Assembly: GCA_022497145.1 (NCBI GenBank)
Contig: MU385959.1
Span: forward strand, 1-64,000
DNA: 64,000 nt
Direction of reading: 5' to 3'
Source: Rostrohypoxylon terebratum
Taxonomy: Eukaryota; Ascomycota; Sordariomycetes; Xylariales; Hypoxylaceae
The notes beneath the pieces were generated by a model, which worked only from the letters and a program-made list of their open reading frames with translations, searched no databases and was not told the origin of the DNA. Below are positions 11,107 through 24,036 of the stretch, one piece after another. The position numbers and the translations under genes were made by a program. Numbering within the stretch: position 1 is the stretch's first letter; the number at the start of each line of letters is the position of its first letter.

Positions 11107-14100
11107 TTAGTTCTTTCCGCTGTCAGAGACGGCGGAACTCTGTGGTTGTGTTGTTACCAGAGAGTCGGCGCCGAAATTTGATTCGCTGAGTACGGATTCG
11201 GGAGTGTTCTCTCCGCTAGCGTTGGACTCGGTGTCCTCCTTGTTGGAGTCCTCGTCCGACTTGGCCTCTGAGCCGGCGTCGATGACGTTGGGGATCAGGT
11301 CGGGTGATATACGGGCGGCGGTGTCCTCGATCATGTCTTCGACGGATGCACCACCTAGTAGCTTAAGCACAGGCAAGTCGAGATCCAACTCGCGTGTGAA
11401 CCACAATCTCATGTCGACAGCCATAAGCGAGTCGATACCCAGCTCAATGAGCGACATGTTGGGCGAGATGCTGTTATCTTCAGGGCGCATGCCGAGAAGT
11501 TTGTATAGAGTGCCAATAAGACCAGCTGTGACGTATTAGCTATTGCACGATGGTCGATATTAATGATGAAGGAAAACTTACCAAGTAGTACTTGCTTAAC
11601 TCCTTCCATAGTGGTCTGGTCCTTGAGTTGAGACCTGACAGAGGCAGAGCCACTGTCTTCGCCGCCAGCAGTGCGGGCCTTGACCTTCTTGAAGAAGGAG
11701 AATCGGGGAACCTCCAACCATGGGGGAGGGTTCTCGGCATCTGGGTCACCGGGCTTGACGGCGGAAGAGATATCCCAGCAGGTGTCGGCGGGGCAGTCGA
11801 CACCGCCAGCAAGGACAGCCTCAGCGAAGAACTGGAGGTAGTCCCATTCGGAGATGTTGGAGTAACCCATCTTCTCGAGACGGTCCATGAGGGTGGCCTC
11901 ACGACGGGTGATGTAACCGATACCGTAGATACCAGCAAGGTTCATGACGGAGCCGGCAAGACCGCGGCGGCGACGGTTCTCCATAGTGCCGGCCATGAAA
12001 CCGTTAGCAGATGCGTAACTGGATTGACCAATGTTACCGGTCAACCAGGCAAGGGAAGAGAAGACAATGAAGAAGTCAAGAGTGGGTTGTTGGAACAGAG
12101 CGTCCAAGTGTCGGGTACCTTCCACCTTGGGTCGGATGGTGGCGTTGAAGTCCTCGTAGGGTTGAGAGGCGAGCAGCTGGTCGTTGAGCACCATGGCGCC
12201 GTTGCAGACACCGACGATGGGAGGGCAGGTCTGGTTGATGACGGCGTAAGTCTGAAGAACAGACTCAGCGGAGGTGATATCCATGGGAAGAGCAACGATG
12301 TTAGCACCGGCATCCTTCATGCTCTTGAGCCACTCTGGATCGAGCTTGGGGTTTCGTGAAGTCATGACAATGTGGCGGGCACCACGCTGGACCATCCATC
12401 GAGCCAAGACGAGACCAAGTTCACCAGTAAGACCGGCAAGCCAGTAGGTCTTGTCAGATCGGAATTGGACGATGTTCTCAGGTGGGGAGAGCTTGACAGA
12501 GGCAGCCTTCTGAGAAGTCCAGTTGGCAACGGCGAAGGTAGAATCGTTGGCGTTGCGCTCGTATCCGGGCACAAGATCGAGGACAAGCTCTTGGACGCGC
12601 TCGGTAGTGTCCAGCGTGGCAGCGTGTGACTCGAAGAAGTCCCGCGCCTGCTGGAGGAGTTCCGAGGTTGCCTCAACGCTTGATTGGGGCTCGACGATGG
12701 CCTTGTCGCTGAAACCGTTTGCAAGGTTCAAGCGGCGGACACTAGCAGGCAGCTGTGCCTCGATACGGGCGCCAAGTCGGGCAGAATCCTCAGCGTCAGA
12801 GAAGAACACGTAGCTGGAGAGAGTGCGAGGGATGATGTTCCGAATGGCTCGCCTTTGAGCCGAGGGGTGGACGTATTGAACACCCTCAGCGTGGTCCTTG
12901 TTAGAGGTGGTGAAACTGACTTCAATGTTGCGGCGCGCAGCAAGGTCCTTGAGGACTGCGGCAGCCAGGCTGGTAGGCTCGTGAGCAAGGAGAGAAGTGC
13001 CCTTAGGAGTGCTAGTGAGGATGAAATCGCCCAAGACAACATTGGCAGCAGCCACGAGCAAGCTAGTGTCCTCCTCGTCGGAGACCTCGACTGGGATGGT
13101 CCAGCTCTTGGGAACAGAGACAACGGATCGCTGAGTCTCAGAGAGAGCGAGGACCTTCTTGTCACCAGCAGTCAAGCGACCGACAATAAGGTAGAGAGAA
13201 CCAACCGAGGGGATGGTCAAGGCAGCCAGAGAAGATCGGTGCACCTTGATGTCAACATAGCCTTCCTTGGAGGTGACAGCCCAAGCGGGGGTGCGAACCT
13301 CGCGAAGCTCAGAAACACCAGCTTGGGTGTCAATAGCCACGACAGCGTCCTTTAGAGGCACTTCGTTGCGGATGGTGCGGCGGGAAGAGTTGTAACGGTT
13401 GTCCAGGCGGATGCAAGGAATGCATCGTGGGATAGTTGGTTTACCCTCAGTGACACGGATTTCTCGCTCAAGGACCCAAGATGGGACATAAGGAGTGGCG
13501 AAAGACTTCCAGGTGCTAGCAACATGCATGCGGAGCAGAGCCTCGGCGACATACTTGGCATCGGTCCTAGCCCTCTCAGTGAAGTCAATGAACTGGAAGC
13601 GGATGTCAGGCTTCTCGTGGACCATGCATCGTCCTACACCGACCATCATGTTGCTGAAGGCGTTGTAGACACCCGCGCCATGAGTGAGCCATAGCACATT
13701 AAGAGCTCTCTCAGTCAGAAGCTGGATAGCGGTCCACTTGGCCTCAGTGAAGGGGTGGAAGACAGACTCGTCGAGTTCAGTAAAGACGAGTACAAGCTGC
13801 TTGGGCTCAAAGTCACTTTCCTTGAGGTCCTCAAAGCGCTCAATGATTTGGATCTCAGAGGCGTAAGGCTTGATGGCAGCGAGGGTATCGGCCTGAACCT
13901 TGATAGAGAACTCGCTCGAGCCAGAGACAACCAGAAGCTTAGGTAACTTGATCAGATCAGCTTCGGCCTCAAGGGGCTGGCGGATGAGCTTCATCTGGAC
14001 ATCGACAGCCTGAGTGAGCATGATGCTCAGAGGCACACCATACCAGTTGGTCCCAGGGGTAGCAGTGTCAATACCCGAGAAGCCAGTCTTGCGCATGAGA

Positions 14101-17100
14101 GAATCCCAGTCCTGCTGCGGGAGCAGAGGGTGGTGCTGTCTTCCATCAGCCTCACCGACCCACCAGTCGGCTTGGGTACCGAACATGTAGGATGGTGCGA
14201 CAGCGCTGGCGTCAGTGAACTCAAGGAGAAGGAATTGTCCACCAGGCTTGAGCAGCTTGCGAACATTGGCAAGAGTCTTCTCAAGCTCAGCAGTGGCGTG
14301 GAGACCCTTGGAAGCAATGACAAGGTCATATCCACCCTCAACGATACCCTGGGCAGGAGCTTCCTGTTCAATGTCGAAGGTCTGGTAGATGAACTTTTCA
14401 GATTGCTCTCTGAAGACTTCGGAGGCATAATCAAAGTTGTCAGCCGTGAGGTCAGTGTAAGTGTAAGAGCCGAAGCTGTCACCAATAGTGTTCAAGATGG
14501 CCTCAGTGACGAAACCTTTTCCAGCACCAAGCTCGAGGATTTCCATGTTCCTCAACTTGTGAGCGAGCTGGTTAACGAGATCAGCGATGTAGCCGTTGTA
14601 TTCGGTGCTGCCGAAGCTGTTCCTGTATGCGTGGTCCATGAACTTGGACTCAAGAGGCGCGACCTCACCACGGACAAAAGGCACAAGGTTCTTGCCGAGA
14701 GTCTTGAGGTGGCGGAAGCCCTGGTTAGATTTGGCAAACTTGTTGATGCGGTCCTCTAGGTCGGCAGAGTCGTTGAGCCACTCCTTCTTGATGGTGGCAT
14801 GGGTGCCAGCTTCGACTTCTTCGATAACGGAACCAACCCAGGCAAGGTACTTCTTAGGATGCCAAGCTAGCTCTTCGCGCTCCTCAGTGGTGATGGAGTT
14901 GTGCAAGTTCTTCATGTAATAGAAGCAAGCACGTTCGAAGAACTCGGCGTCCTCAGTCCAGTTAGCACCAGCCTTCCAGAACTCAGTGAACGTGCGAGCA
15001 GCATCAGGCTTCTCGACGTTCCAGACAGTCTCAGTCATCTTCTGGGTATCAGCAGAGGCAGTCACCTGGGTAACAGGGGTGACATGGAGACCCTCAATCA
15101 GCAGAAGAGCATTGCCCTCAGAGTCGAAGACATCAATGTCACCAGCGACCTCGTGGGAAGCCGGGTCGATGGTAACATTGGCATCGAAAGGAAGGTCAAT
15201 TCCCAAGCAGGCAGTCTTCTCGCTCAAGTATGGGTTGACACGGATTGAGCGGATGATAGTAGGAACCATCAAAGTCCAGAGCTGACCATCGCCAGGGGCA
15301 CCGATAGCACCGAACATTCCTTGGAAGGCGACATCGAGAGGCGCGGGGTGGACAGCCAATTCGGTCGAGTAGTTTTCGGCAGCATCAATGTGGATGGTAC
15401 CAGATGCCTGTTCAGTAGTGCGGCGCAGAGCAGTGACACCCTCGAACATATCGCTGTAGTTGTAACCAAGCTTAGCGAGCGAGTTGTAGAAGATCTCAGT
15501 GTCGATGTCGGTCATCTTCTTCTTGTTCTGGCTAGGGTCTCGTGGAGGAAGGGTGTCCTCAGAGCCATATCCAAGACGGACAGTGACCTTGGCAGTTGAG
15601 GTAGTGATGGGGGCAGCATCCTTGGTAGGGCAGGTCTCACAGACGAAGTCGGCAGTGATCAGGCGAGCAGTCTCGTCACGCTGGAAGTTGGACAGAGAGA
15701 CGAGGGATTCAACACCAATGGTTTCATCCATGAATCCAACAGCACGCTGGATAGTGAGGTCTTGCAGCTCGATCTGGGACACTTCCTCGTCATTCTCGTT
15801 GGCAAGGATTCTGCAGGCCTCGATAGCCATGCTGGCGAACCCAGCACCAGGGAAGATAGTCTGGCCCTGGATCTGGTGACCACGAAGCCACGAAAGCTCA
15901 CCCGGCTTGATGAAGTTGCGCCATCGGAAGACGTTCTCACCGGCTTCAAGGCGGACACCAAGAAGTTCGTGCTGGCTGGATGGTCGGAATCGCATAGCCT
16001 TGGACAGGCGGGATTCAGCCCAGTAAACCTGGCTGTGGTCCCAGGCGTAACCAGGGATGGTCTTCAGGAGCTCAGGCTTGTCACCTTCAACAGAAGCAAA
16101 GAGAGCGTCAATCTCGCTAATGTTAACAGCAGAGTTACCAATGTGGGCCCAGACGGCACCAGCACCCTCAGAAAATGCCTCGATATCGTTAGAGCCTCGG
16201 GCGAGGACACCAGAGTAGGGGACCTCAGCACCAGTGACTTCCTCAAGAACTTGGCTGGCAGGACCCTTGAGGGCGGCGTGAGCACCGACCTCTAGAGCTA
16301 AAGCCGGAGTGCCAACGGTCTCGAGAGCCTTCTGCAGGGCTTGAGAGAACAGCACAGGCTGCAGAAGGTTGTCGCGCCAGTAAGAGTCCTTGAGAACATC
16401 GGCCATCGCCTCAGAGACTTCCTCGCCACCAAGAACAGAAGAGAACCAGCGGGTCTTGCCGTTTCCAGCAAGAGCTTTGGTTCCAATGCGGGCCATGGCA
16501 TCCATGTAGGGCTCCGCACAGGGCTCCATGTGGTGAGAGTGGTAGGCAGTGTCAACCTTGAGGGCACGGACGAATTTCTTCTCATCCTCGAAGATGAACT
16601 TAGCACGGTCGATGGCGGTCTTGTCACCGGAGAGAGTTACACTAGCGGGGGAGTTGCTAGCGGCGACGGTGAAGCGACCGTGGCGGGCCATGGTGGGGAG
16701 GCTAGCCAGTTCAGCGGCATCTTCCATGGAGGTACCGACAGCCAACATAGAACCAGGGCCAACGTCAGCGCCACCAGCCAACTTTCCGTAGAGACCACGG
16801 TAGTAGGCAATGCGAACGGCATCAGAGGCAGTAAGGAAGCCAGCAGCGTAAGCAGCAGCAATTTCACCACTGGAGTGACCAACGACAACGTCGAACGAAA
16901 CGCCCAGGCGAGCAAGCATGTCAACAAGTACGACCTGCACGGCAGTGCAAAGGGGCTGGGAGAAGGTTCCTTCCATAACACGGGAGACATCAGCAGCCTT
17001 GGAGAGCTCCTCCTTGAGAGACCACTCGGGGCGGTCACCCTCGGGAAGGCTGTTGAGGGAGTCCTCGAGCTCTTGGAGACGGCTAGCGGCAAAGGGAGAT

Positions 17101-18821
17101 GACTCCATAAGCTTGTAACCCATGCGAGGCCATTGGGCACCCTGGCCAGTGAAAACACCCAGGATAGTCTTAGTCTTGTGTGCGGGACGAACACCAAGAG
17201 CCTTGTTGTCGCTCTTCTTAGCCTCAAGCTTAGCAGTAAGCTTAGCTCGGAGAGTGTCAAGAGTAAGAGCAGAAGCGTAAGTTCGTAGGGCAAAAGCGGA
17301 TCTGCGTGAGAGGGTCCATGCAAGGTCACGGAGGTTAATGTCACTGTCGGTGGCGTTCTCAAGGAAGTCGAGGTAAGTTTCGATCTGAGTGGCCAGGGTC
17401 TTTTCAGAGTTGGCAGAGAAGACGAAGGGAATGGCAGCGGTGGAGTGTCGAAGAAGGCCCTTCTTCTCAAGGTACTGCTTGGCCATTGAAGGCTCGTAGC
17501 TCTCGATGATGGCGTGGGCGTTAGCACCACCGAAACCGAAACTGTTGACACTGGCACGGCGAGGCGTTCCAGCAGGTAGTTGAGGCCACGGCTTCGCCTC
17601 GGTTAAGATCTGAAGCTTGCCATAGTAGGGCTTGATGTCAGGGTTGAGGTTCTCGAATAGCATGTTGGGAGGGATGACGCCATTCTGAACGGCTAGGGAG
17701 GCCTTCAGCAGACCAGCCACACCTGCCGTTCCTTCTGTGTGACCAATGATGGTCTTGATGCTACCAACGTACAACACATCGTTGGGGTCATCAGACTGCT
17801 CCTTGTCACCGAAGAAAGCTCTGTAGATGGCACCGGCCTCTTGTGGGTCACCAGCCTTGGTACCCGTACCGTGAGCCTCGAAGTACTGGCAGCGGTCGGT
17901 GAAGGGGGAAAGACCAGCGTTAGCATATGTCTTGCGAATAAGCTCGGCCTGCGAGACGCTGCTAGGCATCGTGATACCAGTCGTTCGACCGTCCTGGTTG
18001 GTACCGGTCTCACGAACAATGCACTCGATAGTGTCGCCATCACGGATGGCATCACTGAGACGCTTGAGCATAACAGCTGCTACACCCTCACCTCGAGCGT
18101 AGCCATCGGCGCCCGAGTCCCACATGCGGCTGCGGCCGGTGGGAGAAAGCATCTGGACGTTGCTTTCAGCAACGAAGTTGGTGGGGCCGAAGATGAGGTT
18201 AGCCCCCGCCGCGACGGCCAAGTTGGACTCGCCCTTTCGGAGCGATTGGACGGCCTGGTGCGTGGCAATGAGAGAGGACGAGCAAGCCGTGTCGATTGTC
18301 ATCGACGGACCCGTCCAGTTGAAGAAGTAAGAGACACGGTTCGACAGGATACTCGAAGCTGTGCCTGTAGCCGCATACTTGGGGAGGGATTCAAGATCGT
18401 GGTAGGTGATGTGGGCGTAGTCATTGCACATGACACCCACGTATACGGCGGTAGCCGAGCCAGACAGCTCCTCAATCTGGTGGCCCGACGACTCCAAGGC
18501 TTCATAGACAACTTCCATGAGAAGACGTTGCTGGGGATCTATGCCTTCAGCCTCGGAGCCAGGAATGCTGAAGAATTGCGCGTCGAAGTGACGCGTATCC
18601 TCTTCGATGAGGTAAGAGTTGAGAACATTGCTAGTGCCGTGGTGACTACCGTCCTTGTGGTAGAAGGCTTCGGCCGAGAAACGGTCGATCTTGCTACCAA
18701 CATCGCGGGGTGCTTTGAGGAGATCCCAAAGCTTGGACGGGGAGGATGAGCCTCCTGGGAAACGGCAGCCGGAGCCGATGACGGCAATGGGTTCTTCGGC
18801 GTAATCGGCGTAGCCCGACAT
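11107..18821 (-). CDS. Highly reducing polyketide synthase (KS-MAT-DH-cMT-KR-ACP)
   Basis: A 2552-aa iterative type I polyketide synthase in two exons: 18821-11582 and 11525-11107, with a 56-bp GTAAGT...CACAG intron just before the ACP. Visible sites are KS Cys180 (DTACSSS), His317 and His361; MAT Ser650 (GHSSGE); DH His982 (HQIQGQTIFP) and Asp1163; C-methyltransferase SAM loop LGAGKG at about 1431; KR NADPH loop GLTGELG at about 2130 with Ser2256, Tyr2269 and Asn2273; and ACP Ser2446 (LGIDSL). About 500 residues lie between cMT and KR, with no enoyl reductase cofactor motif, so double-bond reduction should need a partner; a stand-alone enoyl reductase lies at 24.6 kb. The KS resembles the LovB/PKS-NRPS clade. 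After the ACP there is only a Ser/Asp/Glu/Asn-rich tail of about 70 residues, with no thioesterase, reductase or condensation domain. It builds a C-methylated reduced polyketide; the product is unknown. Confidence 0.97.
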
Positions 18822-21800
18822 GATGAATATTGTACTGGGGTAATTTGTCTAAAGGGGGTATCTCTAATGTCTATGAAAAGGAAAAGACGGAATATGGTTT
18901 AACGGCAGCGGGATGTGGGCTGATACAAGACACCAATCAAGTGTTCTTCTCTGGATGAAATGACGAGCGGCTATGTCCGAGTGTGGTTCATTTGATGTTG
19001 TTGAAGTGTTGGACCCGGTATGAGATGATGATATGGGGTGATATTGATACAAGGTACGGATCGAATGAATGGCTCGAGTTAGAGGAGTAGTTGATTGCGC
19101 TGTCAAATCAACTTGAGGTTGTGTGATGAGTTGTTGACAGATGATGATTTTGCGGAACATACGATGCTGTCATATACTCGATATCAGATGGGCTTGAGAA
19201 GAGTCAAACCAACCTATTTCGAACATAGCTGTATGGTATTTCCTAATCTCGTTCTAGGCCGTGTCAGCATCTACAGCTATCCTTTCAGCCGTGACGGCCG
19301 TAAAGGTATAACGTAGGATGAGCAGTGCCTCTGGATCGTCTAACATTCTCGAAACAGCAGTTGTCAGCCTGGTTTCCTTGACGATTCCCTGACTAGCAAG
19401 CCTTGCCAGACTGTTTGAAACCCCGACCATGATTGCCGGACCGTTGATAGCAAAGACTAAGGCGGATTTGTCGATTTTGGTCGATGCCGAAAGAGGAAGT
19501 GTAACTATGGAAAGAAACAGATTACCGGATTGAGAAAGTTTCCAGAATGGGGTCTTGTATTTGTTTTAGGGTGTGATTGTGGGTGGGATTAGCCTGCATA
19601 TAAGCGATATAGGGTCTTTCGGGGGTCTTGGGTGCCTGACTAGGTACTAGATAAGCGCTAATAATAGTCCATTATCAATTGAATGGTGGATCAATTTTGA
19701 GCTTGTTTGAAGCTAGGCAGCTAAGCTCCAGCGCTTTGAAGCTTGTTTGGAACAGCCACATCCTACTTCCAGGGCTATACCTTAGTTGAGCATGGCTGGC
19801 ATGGGTGACATGTGGGATGCTTGCGACGCTGTAAGTACGCTGTAGTAATTAAGCAATCAAGCAATTACCAAGTTCGGGAGCCAGCTCCTTTCCCGAATAA
19901 GGATACAAACCTTTTTCTAACATCACCCTAAAGTCTTAGGGTTACACGTGACCATTATGTACCAACCTCCTATTGATGTCCTATCCACGAAAGGCACGAA
20001 AGGCACGAAAGGCACGAGAGGAGACCGGCAGTTGCGGGAATTGGTTGTCGAGTTGTGGTAAGAGTTCGATTGAGCGATTTTCAACCTTCCTCCATTTTGA
20101 CTCTCCGACGTTTTGGCTCTTAGGCTCTTTCTAGGTATCCCACATCCCACACAGCACTAAACCGACTTTTGCCCGGGTTTAACCGCCGAAACCCGTCCCC
20201 TATTCCAAAATAGTCTCGCCGTTAATACTTGCTTCTCTTTTGATATGCTAAACCACAATCCAGACAGCGTCAAATTTAGTAAGGTATATAAGAACCGTCG
20301 TTTGTCGTTTTTCAGTCATAAATCGTCCAAAGAATGGTCCAGGATGTCGTCAGCGTTGGAGTGATACATTGGGCCTCAGGTCCACCTCTTTGACTTCCTT
20401 GATAACTTCAATCTTATTCTCGGTCTCCTTCACTTTTTCTCGTCCTTCGCTTAGGCCAGCAAACTTGTGTTTTCTCGGCGTTTTGGTTCCCATTGTACAT
20501 TCAAAACTGATTGCGTCTCACATCGGAATAGAAGGTACATAAAGTGCCAGATGCCCAGGTAGATGTCGTAGATAGGTAGATAGCGGTGCATATGTCGAAC
20601 CCTCCGGATTTCTTGAAGATTTAGGGAGAGAGAATACAAAATACTGTGTCCGAGAAACACGCATACATATATGTGAAATCGATCACTACAAAGATCTGAC
20701 TTAGGCAGCTAGGCATCATGATATCTAAGACACGTTGACTATGTGATGCGTAGAAAGGAGTGTTGAGAATGCGTGCCGAGGTAGATTCTGTACAGCCTCA
20801 AGAGCTAGCCAATCACTCTTTGAATTTATAGATTAGCGAAAGCGAATGCGCGACGGGAGTTGCAAGCACACATTAAAATATATATATTTTTCAGTGGGAT
20901 TGTTGGATCGACGATATGTTTGCCATAAATAAACGACTACCTCGGTCCACTACTTGCGGATGGCCAACGCATCGAGATCGACATGCCGGTATATGGAAAG
21001 ATCTGTCTCAACTGCCGAGACGCCAATCATAAAGGGAAATATCATCTAACGTCATCTAGGCGATTTTGATATGTATCGGTCCGGTTTCCTTTAGTTACAC
21101 GTACTTCCCAGTGTGTTCATACTCTCACAGCCTATCAAAAGCTATTTTTGGTAGATTCTCTAGATGAAGTCTTTTATTTGAAAAATTGAAGAGTAGAAAG
21201 ATAGTTTCCAAGGCTAAAGCCTCCATGAAGGAACACATCCTCGTGTTTCATTAAACCCTCTATTTCGAAACTTGCTTGGGCATTGCCTAAGCTCTAGTGT
21301 GACATCGGAGTAATTTTAGTAAATGGATTGCTGCGGGGTAAAGAAACGACACCACTAGAATACGATAGAATCAAAATGCCAAAGGGGCATCATAATCTTA
21401 GTAGACGATATGTGCATGTCAATTGGGGCAGGACATGAAGGAATGGTGTAGATTAGAAACGATCGGGAATGGCGTTGCTGGTAGGTACCTATTGTTAAAA
21501 TTAGGCACTTTCGTAAGACATGTTCCACCTGGCAAAATCATAGAAATAAAAACTTCTCCAGCCCTACAATACTACAATACAAGTGGTGAAAAAGAAATCG
21601 AGTATCACAAAGTTTTAGAGTAAAGACTTTACCCCTGTCCGTGTTTGTGAGCCAATCGGATTCCTTATTTCTGACTACCGACTTCCTGATTTGGCAATTC
21701 ATATACTTGGCAGCAAAGCTTAACTAAAAGTACTCTACTGAAAGGGATCATGGATGATTGATATTGTCACTGATGGAGACATATGTACTGAGTATGCGAA

Positions 21801-22571
21801 GTACTACAGTCGCTTTTTGATTGTCATGAAATATTGCGTTTTAGGGATTTTACTACCTAGAAGAAGTATAAACATGAACATTCTTGAGCTTCTTAACTTA
21901 TGACCATAAACCTGTGTAAAAACACCGAATTTAAATACAAGCTTTGTACTAAACTAACAAGACTTCATTGTTTTAATCTACCTTATAAAGGAATTCATGA
22001 AACCTTTGGAGATATATTCTTCAGCTTAGTAGATTTGGTTAACTCAGAATGAACTTGACTTATTTCAATCGAAGCTACATACTGCGACTTAAAAAAGTCT
22101 TTTTTGCCCATAAGATAAAAATATATCCTGGTGGGGTGATCACTTTAATTTGGGAAATACAATATTATGTGACAACGTACAGTTAAGACCAATGTGATAC
22201 TATGATCTACACTTATTTGAGAGGTGTCCATGGGTTTCCCATTGACTAGCAAGAAATGCCGACTTTAAAGAGTTATTGAATATTTTAGGTAGGTCTATAA
22301 CAGGTAACAGTAACGCGGGTTATAGAAAATGGCTTCCGATGTTACCTGGTCGATTATTCCAAGATACTAAAAATCCCAATAGCAAATTCATTCAATTAAT
22401 CCCCCACTTCACGTATTCACACTCCTTTACACATCGAAAAGTCACAAGCAAACAACCGTGATTAAGAATACAATATACTGGAGATTTAATTCGAAACGCT
22501 TCCTAATAGTCTACAACAAAGAAGATACCTTATTCCATCCATATCCATAATACATACAATCCAAATACCTA
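18822..22571. other. Intergenic, polyketide synthase promoter side and AT-rich DNA
   Basis: The first few hundred bases should hold the synthase promoter. The rest is AT-rich with no recognisable family. It includes a 9-bp tandem repeat near 19987-20020 and a small lysine/glutamate-rich ORF on the minus strand at 20350-20493 that I list only as a finding. From about 20.9 to 22.5 kb the sequence is strongly AT-rich and featureless. Confidence 0.55.
19987..20020. repeat. 9-bp tandem repeat, about four copies
   Basis: The unit GCACGAAAG (cyclically CACGAAAGG) is repeated three to four times almost perfectly in non-coding DNA between the synthase and the glycosyltransferase. Confidence 0.8.
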
Positions 22572-24036
22572 TTATGCCTGTAACGCAACATCCTTAATAT
22601 GCCTCGCGGCAACTTTCCTTCCACCATCTACATATCCGACCTGCTCCGATATCTTCTTCGCCGTCGCCCTGAACTTCTGCGCCTCAGGCGATCCTCCAAC
22701 AACCCTCTCTAGTGCCGCCGCGAACTCGTCTGCCTGCACGTACGGTGCAGCCTTTTCGTTACCCCGGACACCAACCCCGATCATCTCTATGCGCGTCGCG
22801 AAATCGTACGTGTCGATCCAGACGGGGCACACGACCTGCGGGACACCCGCGCCGATAGCCTCGTGGAACGAGTTCGAGCCGCCGTGATGCACATACGCCA
22901 ATATGGACTTACTCGCCGTCAGCGCGGCGACGGGCGTCGACGGCAGCCACGAGATGATCTTGATACGGTCGCCGAACAAGTCTGCATCCACAGTCGGCGC
23001 GTCCTCTTCTTTCGAAGGCTTGGGGCACTTCCACAAGATCTGGATATCGGAGTGCGCATCGGCGACTTGTTGGATTGCGGAGAGTACTTCACCGATTTGG
23101 TTGCCCTTGTACGTGACGTGGGACCCCATGTTGATGATGACGGTGGGGCGGCCGATTAGCCATTTGTGGAGCGCCGGATCCGCTGTTTCGAGAGGCTCGA
23201 AGGGAGGCAGGATTGGTCCACACCCGATTAAGTTGTCGGGGATGTAAGTCAGCGGGAAATCAGTCTGAGGCCGCGCTTGTGTGAGGTACAACAGGTTGAA
23301 GTCAAACATGTTGTACTTGGTGCTCAGGTTTCCTGGGATGCCATAGTCGTTGCGCGCTTTGATGAACTCGGTTACCCGCGGGATGAAGTAACTGAGCTTG
23401 AGCAAGTTGTAGATCAAGTAAATGTTTGGCAAAATGCTTGACCAAGGTAACGGGACGCGGAATCCAGATGATACGCTGCATTTTTTATTAGCTGGAAATT
23501 TTTGCTATGCTGATCGTGAAGACTTACACAGGGTATCTCCAGGCGAAGCCAAGGTAGGGCTGCATGTGCACGGCATGATCCTTGTAAGTGCCCGGGCTCA
23601 GGTAGATGTGCCGTTGCTTAAGCATGTTGACCGCATCGGCACCGGGGCCGAATAAAAAGTCCAGCACTACAGCAGCCGGCTTCAGGTCCTTGATAAGGCG
23701 CACGCAAGATTCATAGATGACGAAATAATCATCCGTGTCCCATGGAGCAAGGAGAAGCGGCATCGTCTCTTTGTAGGACTGGATCGCGCCCTGCACTCCC
23801 GGAGGGTGCCTAGGCAGGAATTCCATGCCCTTCTCTACGACGACGTCTTTGAAGCATTTTCCATCCAGAGCATGGAAAGTGACTTCTTTAGCAACGTTCG
23901 GTGCTAGGCCCTTGAACGAGCCGATGTGCACATCCATAGACTCATCGGTGGCGAGCGCCGCCGACGCAGCCAAATTGACGGAGGCTTGACTGAACTCCGA
24001 ATTCGTCAAAAACAAGACGGTCGTACGTTTCGCCAT
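22572..24036 (-). CDS. UDP-glycosyltransferase (GT1-like)
   Basis: A 470-aa glycosyltransferase in two exons: 24036-23528 and 23475-22572. The N-terminal Rossmann half starts with a hydrophobic strand (TTVLFLTNSE) and the C-terminal half carries the donor-sugar motif at about 366-400 (HHGGSNSFHEAIGAGVPQ, then a WIDTYD segment), the position of the PSPG-type signature of UDP-sugar transferases. A hydrophobic patch near NIYLIYNLLKLSYFI may touch membrane. The catalytic His that many GT1 enzymes carry near residue 20 is not obvious; that position reads SEFSQAS. I took the ATG at 24036 because the residues that follow match the usual family start; an in-frame ATG at 24075 would add 13 residues. 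It is divergent from the trans enoyl reductase with a 0.6-kb shared promoter, which argues for co-regulation. It probably adds a sugar to the polyketide; the donor and the site are unknown. Confidence 0.92.

Noticed and set aside
17739..18749. 336-codon plus-strand ORF
   Set aside because: It lies antisense to the ketosynthase exon of the polyketide synthase and has no family signal; its length follows from the GC-rich codon bias of the real gene.
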